From Bacillota bacterium (GTDB lineage: Bacteria; Bacillota; Clostridia; Oscillospirales; Acutalibacteraceae): a DNA stretch of 64,000 nucleotides. Shown piece by piece: positions 32,719 to 41,861 of this stretch (position 1 is the first letter of the stretch; each line of letters begins with the position of its first letter). Under the pieces are notes generated by a model, which was given only the letters and a program-made list of their open reading frames with translations, made no database searches and had not been told where the DNA came from. Location: positions 1-64,000 of the forward strand of contig JAEZYP010000060.1 of the NCBI GenBank assembly GCA_023418995.1, in the 5' to 3' direction. A program made the translations under genes and the position numbers.

Positions 32719-34305
32719 ATGAAGAAACTATGGAAAATATTCAGCCTGGCTTTCGTAATCATCATAGCCGCAACGCTGCTTTCCACAACCGTTTTCGCGG
32801 CAACCTCCGGCGGGGCCGACCCTACCGGGGCTTCTTACGCAACCGCTACCGGCTCTGAAACCATTGGTGATGTTGCGGTTGCCGCAACCAGAGCTCAGCT
32901 CAGTGCGAACTATGTGTGGATTATGATCACCGGATTTATGGTATTCTTCTTTCAGTGCGGCTTTGCCATGGTGGAAACAGGCTTCTGCCGCGGTAAGAAC
33001 GCGGCTCACACCATGACCATGAATTTCATGGTATTTCTGGTTGGCGCGGTTGGCTACTTTCTGGTGGGCTTTGCCCTTCAGTTTGGCGGATCCGGCGGCG
33101 CCGCTGGTCTCGGTACCGGTGGCTCGGCTCTAAATGGAATGCTCTCTATTCCTGGTCTCGGCGGAATTCTGGGCTACAAAGGGTTCTTCCTGGAATCCGG
33201 CGGTACCTACGACGCTGGTATCTATGCGCTCTTCTTCTTCCAGATGGTATTCATGGATACAACCGTTACCATTCCAACCGGCGCGATGGCAGAGCGAGTG
33301 AAATACTCCGCCGTCGTGATTTCTTCCTTCTTCGTTTCGATGGTCTACTACCCGCTGTTCGGTAACTGGATGTGGGGCGGCGGCTGGCTGGCTGCCATGG
33401 GTAAAACCTTCGGTCTCGGTCACGGCGGTGTTGACTTTGCGGGCTCCGCCGTCGTTCACTCCATGGGCGGAATGATGGCGCTTGCCGGTGCGATCGTGAT
33501 CGGACCAAGAATCGGTAAATTCAAAAAGGACGGTTCCGCCAGAGCATTCCCGGGTCATGATATTCCAATGGCGATTATCGGCACCATCGTCCTCTTTTTC
33601 TGCTGGTTCTCCTTCAACGCCGGTTCTACCCTCAACGCAGGCGATTTCCGTCTCGCTGTCGTTGCTACAAACACCATGGTTGCAGGCGCAATCGGCGGTT
33701 TGGTCGCCATGTTCTTTATGTGGATTAAGTACGGCAAGCCGGATCCCTCCATGACGGCGAACGGCGCGCTTGCCGGTCTGGTCGCCATTACCGCTCCCTG
33801 CGCGTTTGTCAACGGGATTATGTCCTTTATCATCGGCGCTATTTCCGGCGTTCTGGTTTGTGTCGCGGTTCCCTTCGTTGAAAATAAGCTCAAGCTTGAC
33901 GACCCGGTGGGCGCGATTTCTGTTCACTGCGTAAACGGCGTTTGGGGCGTTCTCGCGCTCGGTCTCTTTGCGGATGGTTCCTACGGCGACGGCATCAACG
34001 GCGTAGCGGGAAACGTAAAAGGTCTGTTCTACGGCGATGCCGGACAGTTTGCGGCTCAGCTGGCTGTAATCGGAGTTCTGGTTGTCTGGGGCTTTGGCTT
34101 ATCCTTCGTGTGGTTCAAGGTTCTTAACAAGGTTTGGGGTCTCAGGGTAAACCCGGAAGTAGAAATCGAAGGTTTGGACATGGAAGAAATGGGAGCGCTT
34201 GCTTATCCCGATTTCGTCATTCAGCAGTCCGAGCTCGATATGGTTACACCCGACCCGGTAATTATAAAAAAATATGTCAAGCTTACAAACGCAGTTAAGG
34301 AATAA
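32719..34305 (+). CDS. amt: Ammonium transporter Amt
   Basis: The 528-residue protein starts at ATG 32719 (AGGGGATA upstream) with a cleavable-type signal (MKKLWKIFSLAFVIIIAATL, then VFA-AT). Eleven membrane helices follow. The pore twin-His pair is visible in SAVVHSMGGM and SVHCVNGVWG. FQCGFAMVETGFCRGKNAAH and FFFQMVFMDTTVTIPTGAMA are family signatures. The C-terminal tail is extended (VEIEGLDMEEMGALAYPDF). It conducts ammonium and is gated by the adjacent GlnK-like PII protein. A terminator follows directly. Confidence 0.96.
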   Translation: MKKLWKIFSLAFVIIIAATLLSTTVFAATSGGADPTGASYATATGSETIGDVAVAATRAQLSANYVWIMITGFMVFFFQCGFAMVETGFCRGKNAAHTMTMNFMVFLVGAVGYFLVGFALQFGGSGGAAGLGTGGSALNGMLSIPGLGGILGYKGFFLESGGTYDAGIYALFFFQMVFMDTTVTIPTGAMAERVKYSAVVISSFFVSMVYYPLFGNWMWGGGWLAAMGKTFGLGHGGVDFAGSAVVHSMGGMMALAGAIVIGPRIGKFKKDGSARAFPGHDIPMAIIGTIVLFFCWFSFNAGSTLNAGDFRLAVVATNTMVAGAIGGLVAMFFMWIKYGKPDPSMTANGALAGLVAITAPCAFVNGIMSFIIGAISGVLVCVAVPFVENKLKLDDPVGAISVHCVNGVWGVLALGLFADGSYGDGINGVAGNVKGLFYGDAGQFAAQLAVIGVLVVWGFGLSFVWFKVLNKVWGLRVNPEVEIEGLDMEEMGALAYPDFVIQQSELDMVTPDPVIIKKYVKLTNAVKE

Positions 34306-34315
34306 GATAAAAGCA

Positions 34316-34354
34316 CAGACCGTTCCGGCAATATAGCGGAACGGTCTGTTTTTA
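34316..34354 (+). terminator. Terminator after amt
   Basis: CAGACCGTTCC (34316-34326) and GGAACGGTCTG (34338-34348) pair perfectly and are followed by TTTTTAT. Confidence 0.92.
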
Positions 34355-34375
34355 TCGTCTTCTTATTTCTGCTTC

Positions 34376-35545
34376 TTAGAAAGTAACATCCTCACCGTAG
34401 TAAGCGCAGGTGAGAACCTTAAGCATATTTTCTTTGTCAATTGCTCTCGGGTTGGAGCCGGTGCAGGGATCACCGACCGCGTTCTCAGCAATTGCTTCGC
34501 AGTTGGACTTAAAGAGCTCCTCGCTGACACCGTTATCCTTGTAGCTCTGCTGTATATCCAATTTCTTGTTCAAATCGCGGATTGTTTCAACCAGAGAATT
34601 GACCAGCTGCTTGTCGGTTGCACCGGGAAGACCCATGATCTTCGCAATCTGTGCGTATCTCGACATGCAGGCTTTGGAATTATACTGGATAACACTGGGG
34701 AGAAGGATGGCGTTGCAGCAGCCGTGCGGAATATGGAATACCGCGCCTGTTTTATGGGCAAGGCTGTGGGCAATGCCCAGCAGCGCATTAGAGAAGGCCA
34801 TACCCGCCATGCACTGTGCGATATGCATTTTGCCGCGAGCTTCTACAGCACCGTTGTAGGAATCGATAATGCTCTCATAGATATCGGAAATTGCTTTCAG
34901 AGCCAGCGCGTCAGAGAACTCGGAACGCGCGGAAGCAACGTAAGCCTCTATAGAATGGGTCAGCGCGTCCATTCCGGTGTGAGCGGTCAGCATTTTCGGC
35001 ATCGTCAGTGGAATATCCGTATCCAGAACCGCGATATCCGGTGTGATTTCGAAATCAGCCAGAGGATATTTAATATTGGTGGAATAATCGGTAATAACGG
35101 AGAAAGCGGTTACTTCGGAGGCAGTTCCGCTGGTAGACGGGATTGCAGCAAAGATTGCCTTTTTTCTGAGCTTCGGCATAGTAAACGGATTTTTGATATC
35201 ATCAAAGGTCTTTTCCGGATACTCATAGAATACCCACATCGCTTTCGCTGCGTCCATCGGAGAACCGCCGCCAATTGAAACGATTACGTCCGGCTCAAAC
35301 TCACGCATAGCCTTTGCACCGTCGAATACGCGCTCAATTGAAGGATCCGGCTCTACGCCATCGTAAATTCTGGTCTGTAATCCGGCTTCTTTCAATACAT
35401 CTTCCAGCTTCTGCAAAAAACCGGTTTTTCTCATAGACTGCCCGCCGGTTACTATAAATGCTTTTTTGTAGCCCTTCAAATTCTTCAGTTCACTAATTGC
35501 GTTCGGACCATAGTAAATATCTCTTGGTAATGTAAAACGTGCCAT
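34376..35545 (-). CDS. Iron-containing (group III) alcohol dehydrogenase
   Basis: The 389-residue protein starts at ATG 35545 behind GGGAGGAATTATA. It has the nucleotide-binding GGGSPMDAAKA near residue 97, and metal ligands in the ALTHSIEAYVAS and AHSLAHKTGAVFHIPHGCCNA regions. The family reduces aldehydes to alcohols (ethanol, butanol, propanediol) with NAD(P)H, often in fermentation. The gene is monocistronic with a good promoter. The exact substrate cannot be read from the sequence. Confidence 0.93.
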   Translation of the reverse strand: MARFTLPRDIYYGPNAISELKNLKGYKKAFIVTGGQSMRKTGFLQKLEDVLKEAGLQTRIYDGVEPDPSIERVFDGAKAMREFEPDVIVSIGGGSPMDAAKAMWVFYEYPEKTFDDIKNPFTMPKLRKKAIFAAIPSTSGTASEVTAFSVITDYSTNIKYPLADFEITPDIAVLDTDIPLTMPKMLTAHTGMDALTHSIEAYVASARSEFSDALALKAISDIYESIIDSYNGAVEARGKMHIAQCMAGMAFSNALLGIAHSLAHKTGAVFHIPHGCCNAILLPSVIQYNSKACMSRYAQIAKIMGLPGATDKQLVNSLVETIRDLNKKLDIQQSYKDNGVSEELFKSNCEAIAENAVGDPCTGSNPRAIDKENMLKVLTCAYYGEDVTF

Positions 35546-35597
35546 TATAATTCCTCCCATTCACATTGTTAAATTTGTGACAACCTTTTATACCGTT

Positions 35598-35626
35598 ATA
35601 CTACCATTTTATCGTCTACATTTCAA
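35598..35626 (-). promoter_or_regulatory. Promoter of the alcohol dehydrogenase gene
   Basis: On the minus strand TTGAAA (35626-35621), a 17-bp spacer and TAGTAT (35603-35598), 53 bp before the ATG. Confidence 0.7.
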
Positions 35627-35655
35627 GTAAAATTATTACACCAAATTTTGATGAA

Positions 35656-37242
35656 TTAGCACCCGAAAGCGGATAAGATTTTCTCCGCACATTTGATTCC
35701 ATCCACCGCGGCAGAAATAATACCGCCCGCATAGCCGGAGCCTTCCCCGCAGGGATAAAGCCCTTGTGCCGCTGCAGATTGCAGATTTTCGCCGCGTACG
35801 ATTCGGACGGGCGAAGAGCTGCGGCTTTCCACCGCCGTCAATATTGCGTCGGGATAAGCGAAGCCGCGCAGACGCTGATTCATCTGCAAAATTCCGCCGC
35901 GCATCGAATCCGTAATAAATTCCGGCAGGCAGTCATCCAGATTACAAGGAGCGACTCCGGGGAGATAAGTCGGTTTAACCTCACCGATTTTTATAGAAGC
36001 GCGGCGGTTTAAAAAATCCTCTACACGCTGAACGGGCGCGTGATAAGCCCCTCCGCCAAGGCGGAACGCCCTTTCTTCAAGCTCGCGCTGAAATTTCATC
36101 CCGGCAAGCGGGTGATCGCTCCCGTAATCCGCCGGGTCAACGCCGACCAAAAGGGCGGAGTTGGCGTTTGCCCCGTCTCGTGCAAAGTAGCTCATTCCGT
36201 TTGTCGCCAGCCGGTTTTCCTCGCTTGCCGCGGCAACTACCCTTCCGCCCGGGCACATACAAAAGGTATAAACACCCCTACCGTTTTGGAGATGGACCGC
36301 AAGCTTGTAATCTGCCGCACCAAGCCTGGGATGACGGGCAAATTTTCCATATTGCGATACATTGATCAAATTCTGGGGATGCTCTATCCGTGCTCCGATG
36401 GAGAACGGCTTCTGAACCATCGGGATTCCCAAATCGTTTAGAAGCTGAAAGGTATCGCGTGCGCTGTGCCCGATTGCCAGAACAAGGTGCTTTGTATCAA
36501 CCCGATAGGAAGAGCCCTCCCAGGGCTTTGCTTCCACTCCCTCCACTTTTCCGTCTTTTAGATAAATATTCTGTACCGCTGTTTCAAAATGGACTTCTCC
36601 ACCCAGTAAAATAATAGTTTCCCGGATATTCTTTACGGTAGGGGCAAGGTAATCCGTACCGATATGCGGTTTTGCCATATAAAGAATTTCCTCCGGAGAT
36701 CCAGCCCGGACGAATTCCTCCAAAACCTTGCGCGTGCGTTCATCCTTCGTACCGGTATTCAGCTTGCCATCTGAAAAAGTGCCCGCGCCGCCTTCTCCAA
36801 ACTGGACATTGCATTTCGGGTCTAATATGCCGGTTTTCCAAAATCGTTCTACCAGCTCTCCGCGTTTTTCAACGCAACAGCCGCGCTCAAATACGATTGG
36901 CCGTTGCCCTGCCTGCGCCAGGATCAGCGCAGCAAAAAGACCTGCCGGCCCAAACCCGATAACAACAGGACGAACAGGAAGTGGTCTGCTGCGCGGAATT
37001 TCATAATAATAAGAAATTGCATTCGTAATCTTGGGGTCCTTGATTTTATGGTTTAATTTGCAGTCCACTTCTACCGTACAGATAAAATGAACGTCGTCTT
37101 TTTTCCGGGCGTCAACCGATTTTTTGCAAAGCTTCAATGACTGAATCGCTTTCGGGTCTGCCTTCAGCCGTTTTGCGGCAAGCAGTTTCAGGTCCTCTTC
37201 CGTTCCATCCAGTGGCAGGCAAATTTCTGATATTCTATACAT
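35656..37242 (-). CDS. FAD-dependent dehydrogenase (COG2509 type)
   Basis: The 528-residue flavoprotein starts behind AAAGGTG. Residues 1-85 form a small N-terminal domain (LPLDGTEEDLKLLAAKRL, then KKSVDARKKDDVHF). The FAD-binding Rossmann motif VIGFGPAGLFAALILAQAG follows near residue 93. Further segments are NVQFGEGGAGTFSDGKLN, VLAIGHSARDTFQLL and a C-terminal GEGSGYAGGIISAAVDG that closes the FAD site. The family is common in anaerobes but its reaction is unproven. It lies 4 bp from the next flavoprotein gene, so both are in one operon. Confidence 0.88.
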   Translation of the reverse strand: MYRISEICLPLDGTEEDLKLLAAKRLKADPKAIQSLKLCKKSVDARKKDDVHFICTVEVDCKLNHKIKDPKITNAISYYYEIPRSRPLPVRPVVIGFGPAGLFAALILAQAGQRPIVFERGCCVEKRGELVERFWKTGILDPKCNVQFGEGGAGTFSDGKLNTGTKDERTRKVLEEFVRAGSPEEILYMAKPHIGTDYLAPTVKNIRETIILLGGEVHFETAVQNIYLKDGKVEGVEAKPWEGSSYRVDTKHLVLAIGHSARDTFQLLNDLGIPMVQKPFSIGARIEHPQNLINVSQYGKFARHPRLGAADYKLAVHLQNGRGVYTFCMCPGGRVVAAASEENRLATNGMSYFARDGANANSALLVGVDPADYGSDHPLAGMKFQRELEERAFRLGGGAYHAPVQRVEDFLNRRASIKIGEVKPTYLPGVAPCNLDDCLPEFITDSMRGGILQMNQRLRGFAYPDAILTAVESRSSSPVRIVRGENLQSAAAQGLYPCGEGSGYAGGIISAAVDGIKCAEKILSAFGC

Positions 37243-37246
37243 TTTA

Positions 37247-38503
37247 TCACCTTTGTTCCATTAACGATTGTGCTGCGGCGCGTCCGGCTTGAATCCCGCT
37301 GCTCCAAGCCCAATGGAGGTTATACCCTCCGCAGTCCCCGTCTATATTGCAAATTTCTCCTGCCAGATACAGACCCGGACAGAATTTCGACTGTAAGGAC
37401 TCATCCAGCTCGCCCAACGGTACCCCTCCCGCGGTTACCTGCGCGTCTTTCCAGGAGAGCGTTCCGATAATTGGGAAGGTAAAACTCTTTGCCGCGTTAG
37501 CGACAGCGACAAGCTCCTTTATTTGAAGCTCTCGAGCCAGCTTCGGGGAATGGGGAAGCGTTTGCCGGATAATTTCCGCCCCCACCAGTTTGTTTACCAA
37601 TCCGCTCAGCAACTCCGCAGCCGGTAAAGTTTGTAATACCTGTTTGCGGTTTTTTAAAATAAATAATATCTGCTGCTCACTGTACTCCGGCAACAGATCA
37701 AGCAAAACCTCTACCCTTTGAAAGGGGAGCTGCTCCCCCGCCATACGCGACAATTCAAAAATACAGATACCGGAAAGTCCGTTCTCGGTGAACTGCACTT
37801 CCCCGCTTACCGTCTTCATTCGTTTTCCGTTTATCAGCAGAGTTGCCTCAGCCGAATTTCTTGCGCCTTTGAGCGGCTTCGCCCGCTTGGGGTCTGTTTT
37901 GAGCTGTACCAAAGCCGGATACGGTTTCACGATCCTGTGACCGAATGATTCCAAAACCTTATAGCCCCACCCGTTTGCGCCGAGCTGCGGATACGCCATA
38001 CCGCCGGTCGCGAGAATCACACGTTCCGCGCTGATACAGCCCTGCGCGGAGGTAAGGGCGAAGCGGTTCCCTCCCCTGTGAATCTTTATAACAGTAAAAT
38101 CACAAATAATCTCGACCCCATACCCGTCGAGCTGATACCGCAAAACATCCAATACCGCGGAGGCCTGAAGGCTATATGGATAAACCCGTCCCTCTTCCCG
38201 TTCCCTGCAAAGCAATCCAAGCGATTCAAAATTTGTAAGGATATGTTGCGGTGTATATTCATGAAGCAATGAATCCAGGCAGTTTACATCACCGTGATAA
38301 TGTTCTTTAGAAACTGACAGGTTGGTTAAATTACAGCGTCCGTTCCCGGTAGCCAGGAGCTTTTTGCCAATGCGTGAATTTCCTTCCACCACGGCTATTT
38401 TTATTTTCCGGCGGTTTTTTTCTGTTTCCTGTGCAGCCGCGATTGCCGCCATCAATCCCGCGGCTCCGCCGCCGACAATGGCAAGGTCGTAAATCTGTGA
38501 CAT
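37247..38503 (-). CDS. HI0933/YhiN-family flavoprotein
   Basis: The 418-residue protein starts at ATG 38503 behind CGGAGGGTGAA. It has the FAD Rossmann motif YDLAIVGGGAAGLMAAIAAA near the N-terminus, GNGRCNLTNL, VILATGGMAYPQLGANGWGY, and a C-terminal LAGEICNIDGDCGGYNLHWAW. These mark the HI0933 family (COG2081), a class of NAD(P)/FAD oxidoreductases of unknown substrate. It precedes the COG2509 gene by 4 bp on the same strand, a frequent arrangement of two anaerobe flavoproteins. Confidence 0.9.
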   Translation of the reverse strand: MSQIYDLAIVGGGAAGLMAAIAAAQETEKNRRKIKIAVVEGNSRIGKKLLATGNGRCNLTNLSVSKEHYHGDVNCLDSLLHEYTPQHILTNFESLGLLCREREEGRVYPYSLQASAVLDVLRYQLDGYGVEIICDFTVIKIHRGGNRFALTSAQGCISAERVILATGGMAYPQLGANGWGYKVLESFGHRIVKPYPALVQLKTDPKRAKPLKGARNSAEATLLINGKRMKTVSGEVQFTENGLSGICIFELSRMAGEQLPFQRVEVLLDLLPEYSEQQILFILKNRKQVLQTLPAAELLSGLVNKLVGAEIIRQTLPHSPKLARELQIKELVAVANAAKSFTFPIIGTLSWKDAQVTAGGVPLGELDESLQSKFCPGLYLAGEICNIDGDCGGYNLHWAWSSGIQAGRAAAQSLMEQR

Positions 38504-38641
38504 TTCACCCTCCGTAAAAAGCATCCATTTTCTTAATCTGCGTTTTCGCAATAATCTATTTATAGTATATCCTATTCCAATAGAAATTCCAAGACATTCC
38601 AGAAAGGCCTCTCCCCTTTCCCGCCTGTGGTTTTCATATAA

Positions 38642-38674
38642 AAAACCGGCATGCCGTAAACATGCCGGTTTTAT
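38642..38674 (-). terminator. Terminator after perR
   Basis: AAAACCGGCATG and CATGCCGGTTTT pair around CCGTAAA, with A and T runs on both sides. Confidence 0.85.
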
Positions 38675-38693
38675 GGTCCCTTAATCAAAATGC

Positions 38694-39083
38694 TCATTGC
38701 TTCTGCAAACAGTCAGCGCAGATTCCGTGGAACAATACTTCGTTGGAGTCAACACGCAAATGGTTTTTTGCGGAGACTTCTTCGTTTGTCTTTCGGTCTA
38801 CATATTCGCCCGGAATATCAATTACCGCACCGCACACCGAGCAGACAAAATGAGTATGCGGGTTCACGTTACCGTCAAATCTTTCCTGCCCATTTACTAC
38901 CCCAACGCTGATAATTGTTCCATCATCCTTAAACTGAGATATATTGCGGTAAACCGTTCCAAGACTCAAATCAGGATATGACGTTTTCAGCTGCTGATAA
39001 ACCCAATCCGCGGTTGGGTGGATTGTTGTGCCGCGAATAGTGTTCAAAATAGCTTCCCGCTTTCTGCTGTAATTTTGCTTCAC
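38694..39083 (-). CDS. perR: PerR-type Fur-family repressor
   Basis: The 129-residue protein has an N-terminal winged helix (about 1-75, with HPTADWVYQQLK and SLGTVYRNISQFKDDG) and a C-terminal dimer domain. CxxC motifs (CSVCGA and CADC) bind structural zinc. The HTHFVC segment and the Asp in GEYVD provide regulatory metal ligands. An Asp at the GQERFDGNVNPHTH site is the pattern of peroxide sensor PerR rather than Fur, though family members cannot be separated with certainty. A palindrome just upstream suggests autoregulation. Confidence 0.85.
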   Translation of the reverse strand: MKQNYSRKREAILNTIRGTTIHPTADWVYQQLKTSYPDLSLGTVYRNISQFKDDGTIISVGVVNGQERFDGNVNPHTHFVCSVCGAVIDIPGEYVDRKTNEEVSAKNHLRVDSNEVLFHGICADCLQKQ

Positions 39084-39096
39084 TTCATCACCTCTC

Positions 39097-39119
39097 TTAG
39101 TAATAATAATTATTACTAA
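39097..39119. promoter_or_regulatory. Per/Fur-box-like palindrome in front of perR
   Basis: TTAGTAAT and ATTACTAA face each other across AATAATT directly upstream of the perR ribosome binding site. Its size and AT-rich inverted form match Fur-superfamily operators, so it is a likely autoregulatory site. Confidence 0.6.
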
Positions 39120-39352
39120 ATTTATAATTATATTACCATTTGTTATTCAATTTGTAAAGAACTTTATCCTCTGCTCTTCAAAATAGTTGATTGTGCTTAT
39201 TAAGTAAGCGAAATCAGGAATCAGATTGACTCCGGTGTAACATAATAGTAGCGCGGATATGCAAACCGGAAAACAACGGCTATCAGATACAGACTAATAA
39301 GCTTGGGGTTCCACGCGCCGGGGAATTTTAATTTTCGACGGAGACAGCAACA

Positions 39353-40195
39353 ATGAACAAAAAAACACTGAGGGAATATCTTCTAATATCGGCAAGCACA
39401 CTTTTGGTTGTGATCGGGGTGTATTTTTTTAAATTTCCAAACAATTTTACTTTCGGAGGTGTTACCGGACTATCCGTAGTCTTAGCCAGAATATCCCCTG
39501 TTTCACCTGGTACGGTGAACTTAATTTTAATCGTTGTTCTTCTGGCTGTGGGCTTTGTTTTTCTCGGGAGCAGCTTCGCTGTAAAAACAGTTTACTCCAG
39601 CCTGCTGCTTTCCCTGTCGCTTTCCGCGTTGGAATATCTGTATCCGATCAAACAGCCGTTAACAGACCAGCCCTTGCTGGAGCTGATCTTCGCAATTGCG
39701 CTGCCCGCGTTTGGTTCGGCCGTATTATTCAACATCGGAGCTTCCAGCGGAGGAACCGATATAGTGGCGATGGTACTGAAAAAACACACGAGCGTTGATA
39801 TTGGACGCGCCGTACTAATCAGTGACTTTTTCATCACTCTTTCCGCCTGCTTTGTTTTTGATATTAAGACTGCGTTGTTTTCGTTCCTTGGTCTTTTGGC
39901 CAAATCGCTTGTAATTGACAATGTGATTGAAAGCATCAATCTTGCAAAATACTTTAACGTAGTTTGCTCCGAGCCCGAAATCATCTGTGATTTTATCGTA
40001 AACAAGCTGCACCGAAGCGCTACTGTGTGCGAAGCCCGGGGAGCCTTTTCCCATTCGAGCAAATTCATTATCTTTACCGCGATGCGTCGTTATCAGGCAG
40101 TTCAGCTCCGTCAATTCATTCGGAGAGTTGAGCCCGGCGCTTTTATCCTGATCTCGAATACCAGCGAGATCATCGGCAAGGGCTTCCTTGATTAA
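39353..40195 (+). CDS. YitT-family membrane protein (DUF161/DUF2179)
   Basis: The 280-residue protein begins behind GACGGAGAC. Five or six membrane helices occupy residues about 10-195 (ISASTLLVVIGVYFFKFPNN, FGSAVLFNIGASSGGTDIVAM). A soluble C-terminal DUF2179 domain (about 205-280, RSATVCEARGAFSHSSKFIIF) follows. These features mark the YitT family, found in many copies in Firmicutes, with no proven transport substrate. The gene is divergent from perR, so PerR control is possible but unproven. Confidence 0.88.
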   Translation: MNKKTLREYLLISASTLLVVIGVYFFKFPNNFTFGGVTGLSVVLARISPVSPGTVNLILIVVLLAVGFVFLGSSFAVKTVYSSLLLSLSLSALEYLYPIKQPLTDQPLLELIFAIALPAFGSAVLFNIGASSGGTDIVAMVLKKHTSVDIGRAVLISDFFITLSACFVFDIKTALFSFLGLLAKSLVIDNVIESINLAKYFNVVCSEPEIICDFIVNKLHRSATVCEARGAFSHSSKFIIFTAMRRYQAVQLRQFIRRVEPGAFILISNTSEIIGKGFLD

Positions 40196-40235
40196 AGGAT
40201 GATACCCACTTCTTTCTTGAATCCCAAACAAAAGG

Positions 40236-40286
40236 GATAAAGGTACTTGAGCCTTCGCCTGTTCGGCAGACTCAAATACCTTTATC
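40236..40286 (-). terminator. Long hairpin downstream of the beta-glucosidase gene
   Basis: GATAAAGGTACTTGAG (40236-40251) pairs with CTCAAATACCTTTATC (40271-40286) with one mismatch, and GCC/GGC pairs inside. On the minus strand it is followed by CCCTTTTGTTT, so it ends the bglA transcript. Confidence 0.7.
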
Positions 40287-40314
40287 GAAGGAGAAGTAGT
40301 TGTAAGCATTTAAA

Positions 40315-41673
40315 CTATAAATTTGCTCCGTTCTTCTCTATTACCTCTTTGTACCAGTACGCACTATCCTTTGGAATGCGGTTTTGCGTCTGGTAATCAA
40401 CATAAATTAAGCCAAAACGCTCATTATAGCCACTTGCCCACTCGAAGTTATCCATTAGCGACCATTGGAAATAGCCCAGAATATCGATTCCCTCATCGGC
40501 TGCTTTCTTCAAAGACAACAGATAGCGGTGCAGAAAATCAATCCGGTTCGGGTCGTGCACTTTTCCGTCCAGTGAGACCGCGTCGTGCGCTGACATTCCG
40601 TTTTCACTGATGATAATCGGTTTTTTATATTCTTCATACAGGAATTTTGTATACCAATACATACATTCCGGCGAAACAGGCCACCCCATTGCCGTTCTTC
40701 GAAACCCTGCCGGAAAAAATACATTCTTCCAACCGCTGCCATCCTGCTCTACACAGGTAGAATGATATACATTCAGCGCGAACACATCAAGCGGCTGCTG
40801 AATTAATTCCATATCTCCCTGCTGTATCTCCGGCATCACATCGGCGAATTTTTCTCTGCAAATATCCGGATATTCGCCTTTGAAAATCGGATCGCTCCAG
40901 AATTTCACACTGAAAATCGCGTCATAACAATTATCGGGAACGCTGAAGGTAGCCTTCCTTGCCGCCTCGATATCTCCGGCGGATTCGGTCAGCGGTGTAC
41001 AGACGCGCCCGTTCTGCGCGATACCGATTTTTAAATCGCTGCCTCCGTATTTACGCAGGACTTTCACCGCGCGTCCATGCGCCAAGAGCATATGGTGAGC
41101 TACCAGAAAATTGTCGGAATCAGAAAGCCGTAAGCCCGGAGCGTGAATCCCGTTTCCATGACCCAGACTGACAAAGCATTGCGGCTCATTCAAGGTGAAA
41201 TAACACTTCACCTTACCCGCAAAGCTCTTTGCAATGACCTCCGCGTATTTCTCAAACCAGATCGGACTCTCAGGATTCAGCCAGCCGCCTAGTTTCTGTA
41301 AGGCCGCCGGATAATCCCAATGAAAAAGAGTCGCAACCGGTGTGATTCCGTTTTGAATTAATTCATCAATAAGATTTTGATAAAACTGAAGCCCTGCCTC
41401 ATTTACTTTCCCCGTACCTTTGGGAAAAATTCTTGGCCACGAAACAGAAAAACGATATGCCTGCAAGCCAAGGCTTTTCATCAACGCGATGTCATCCTTA
41501 TATTGGTGATAGTGATCGCAGGCTGTTTCTCCGGAGTGACCCTCGTAAACCACGTCCGGAACACGGCAAAATTCATCCCAAACGGATTCGCCCTTGCCGT
41601 CTTCATGTGCCGCCCCTTCAATCTGATACGAAGCTGTCGCCGCTCCCCAAATAAAATCTGATTTAAATGCCAT
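40315..41673 (-). CDS. bglA: Beta-glucosidase, GH1
   Basis: The 452-residue GH1 enzyme begins MAFKSDFIWGAATASYQIEG. The acid/base Glu is in YFTLNEPQCF and the nucleophile Glu in IISENGMSA. FQWSLMDNFEWASGYNERFG is the aglycone/glycone-site tail of the family. There is no signal peptide, so it acts in the cytosol on cellobiose, other beta-glucosides or short cello-oligosaccharides. A non-phosphorylated substrate is likely, because the cluster uses an ABC importer and not a PTS. It is the last gene of the minus-strand sugar operon. Confidence 0.94.
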   Translation of the reverse strand: MAFKSDFIWGAATASYQIEGAAHEDGKGESVWDEFCRVPDVVYEGHSGETACDHYHQYKDDIALMKSLGLQAYRFSVSWPRIFPKGTGKVNEAGLQFYQNLIDELIQNGITPVATLFHWDYPAALQKLGGWLNPESPIWFEKYAEVIAKSFAGKVKCYFTLNEPQCFVSLGHGNGIHAPGLRLSDSDNFLVAHHMLLAHGRAVKVLRKYGGSDLKIGIAQNGRVCTPLTESAGDIEAARKATFSVPDNCYDAIFSVKFWSDPIFKGEYPDICREKFADVMPEIQQGDMELIQQPLDVFALNVYHSTCVEQDGSGWKNVFFPAGFRRTAMGWPVSPECMYWYTKFLYEEYKKPIIISENGMSAHDAVSLDGKVHDPNRIDFLHRYLLSLKKAADEGIDILGYFQWSLMDNFEWASGYNERFGLIYVDYQTQNRIPKDSAYWYKEVIEKNGANL

Positions 41674-41759
41674 TGTGACCTTCCTTTTAAAAAACTTAAA
41701 TCTTTATCAATTCTCTTGGAGCTCAAGACAAGTGATAAGGATTAAAGTTTTTTATTGAA

Positions 41760-41796
41760 AGGCTGCCATATCATCCTAAGGACAATATGGCAGCCT
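41760..41796 (-). terminator. Hairpin between the binding-protein gene and bglA
   Basis: AGGCTGCCATAT and ATATGGCAGCCT form a perfect 12-bp stem. The T run after it on the minus strand is weak, so it may stabilise the binding-protein mRNA or stop only part of transcription. Confidence 0.65.
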
Positions 41797-41861
41797 ATAC
41801 AAGTTATATAAACTGATTAGGTGAGAATTACATAAAGACTAATACGTAATGAGGTTATAAA

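Noticed and set aside
33130..33927. 265-codon open frame antisense to amt
   Set aside because: It is caused by codon bias in amt. The translation is rich in His, Asp and Arg with no domain.
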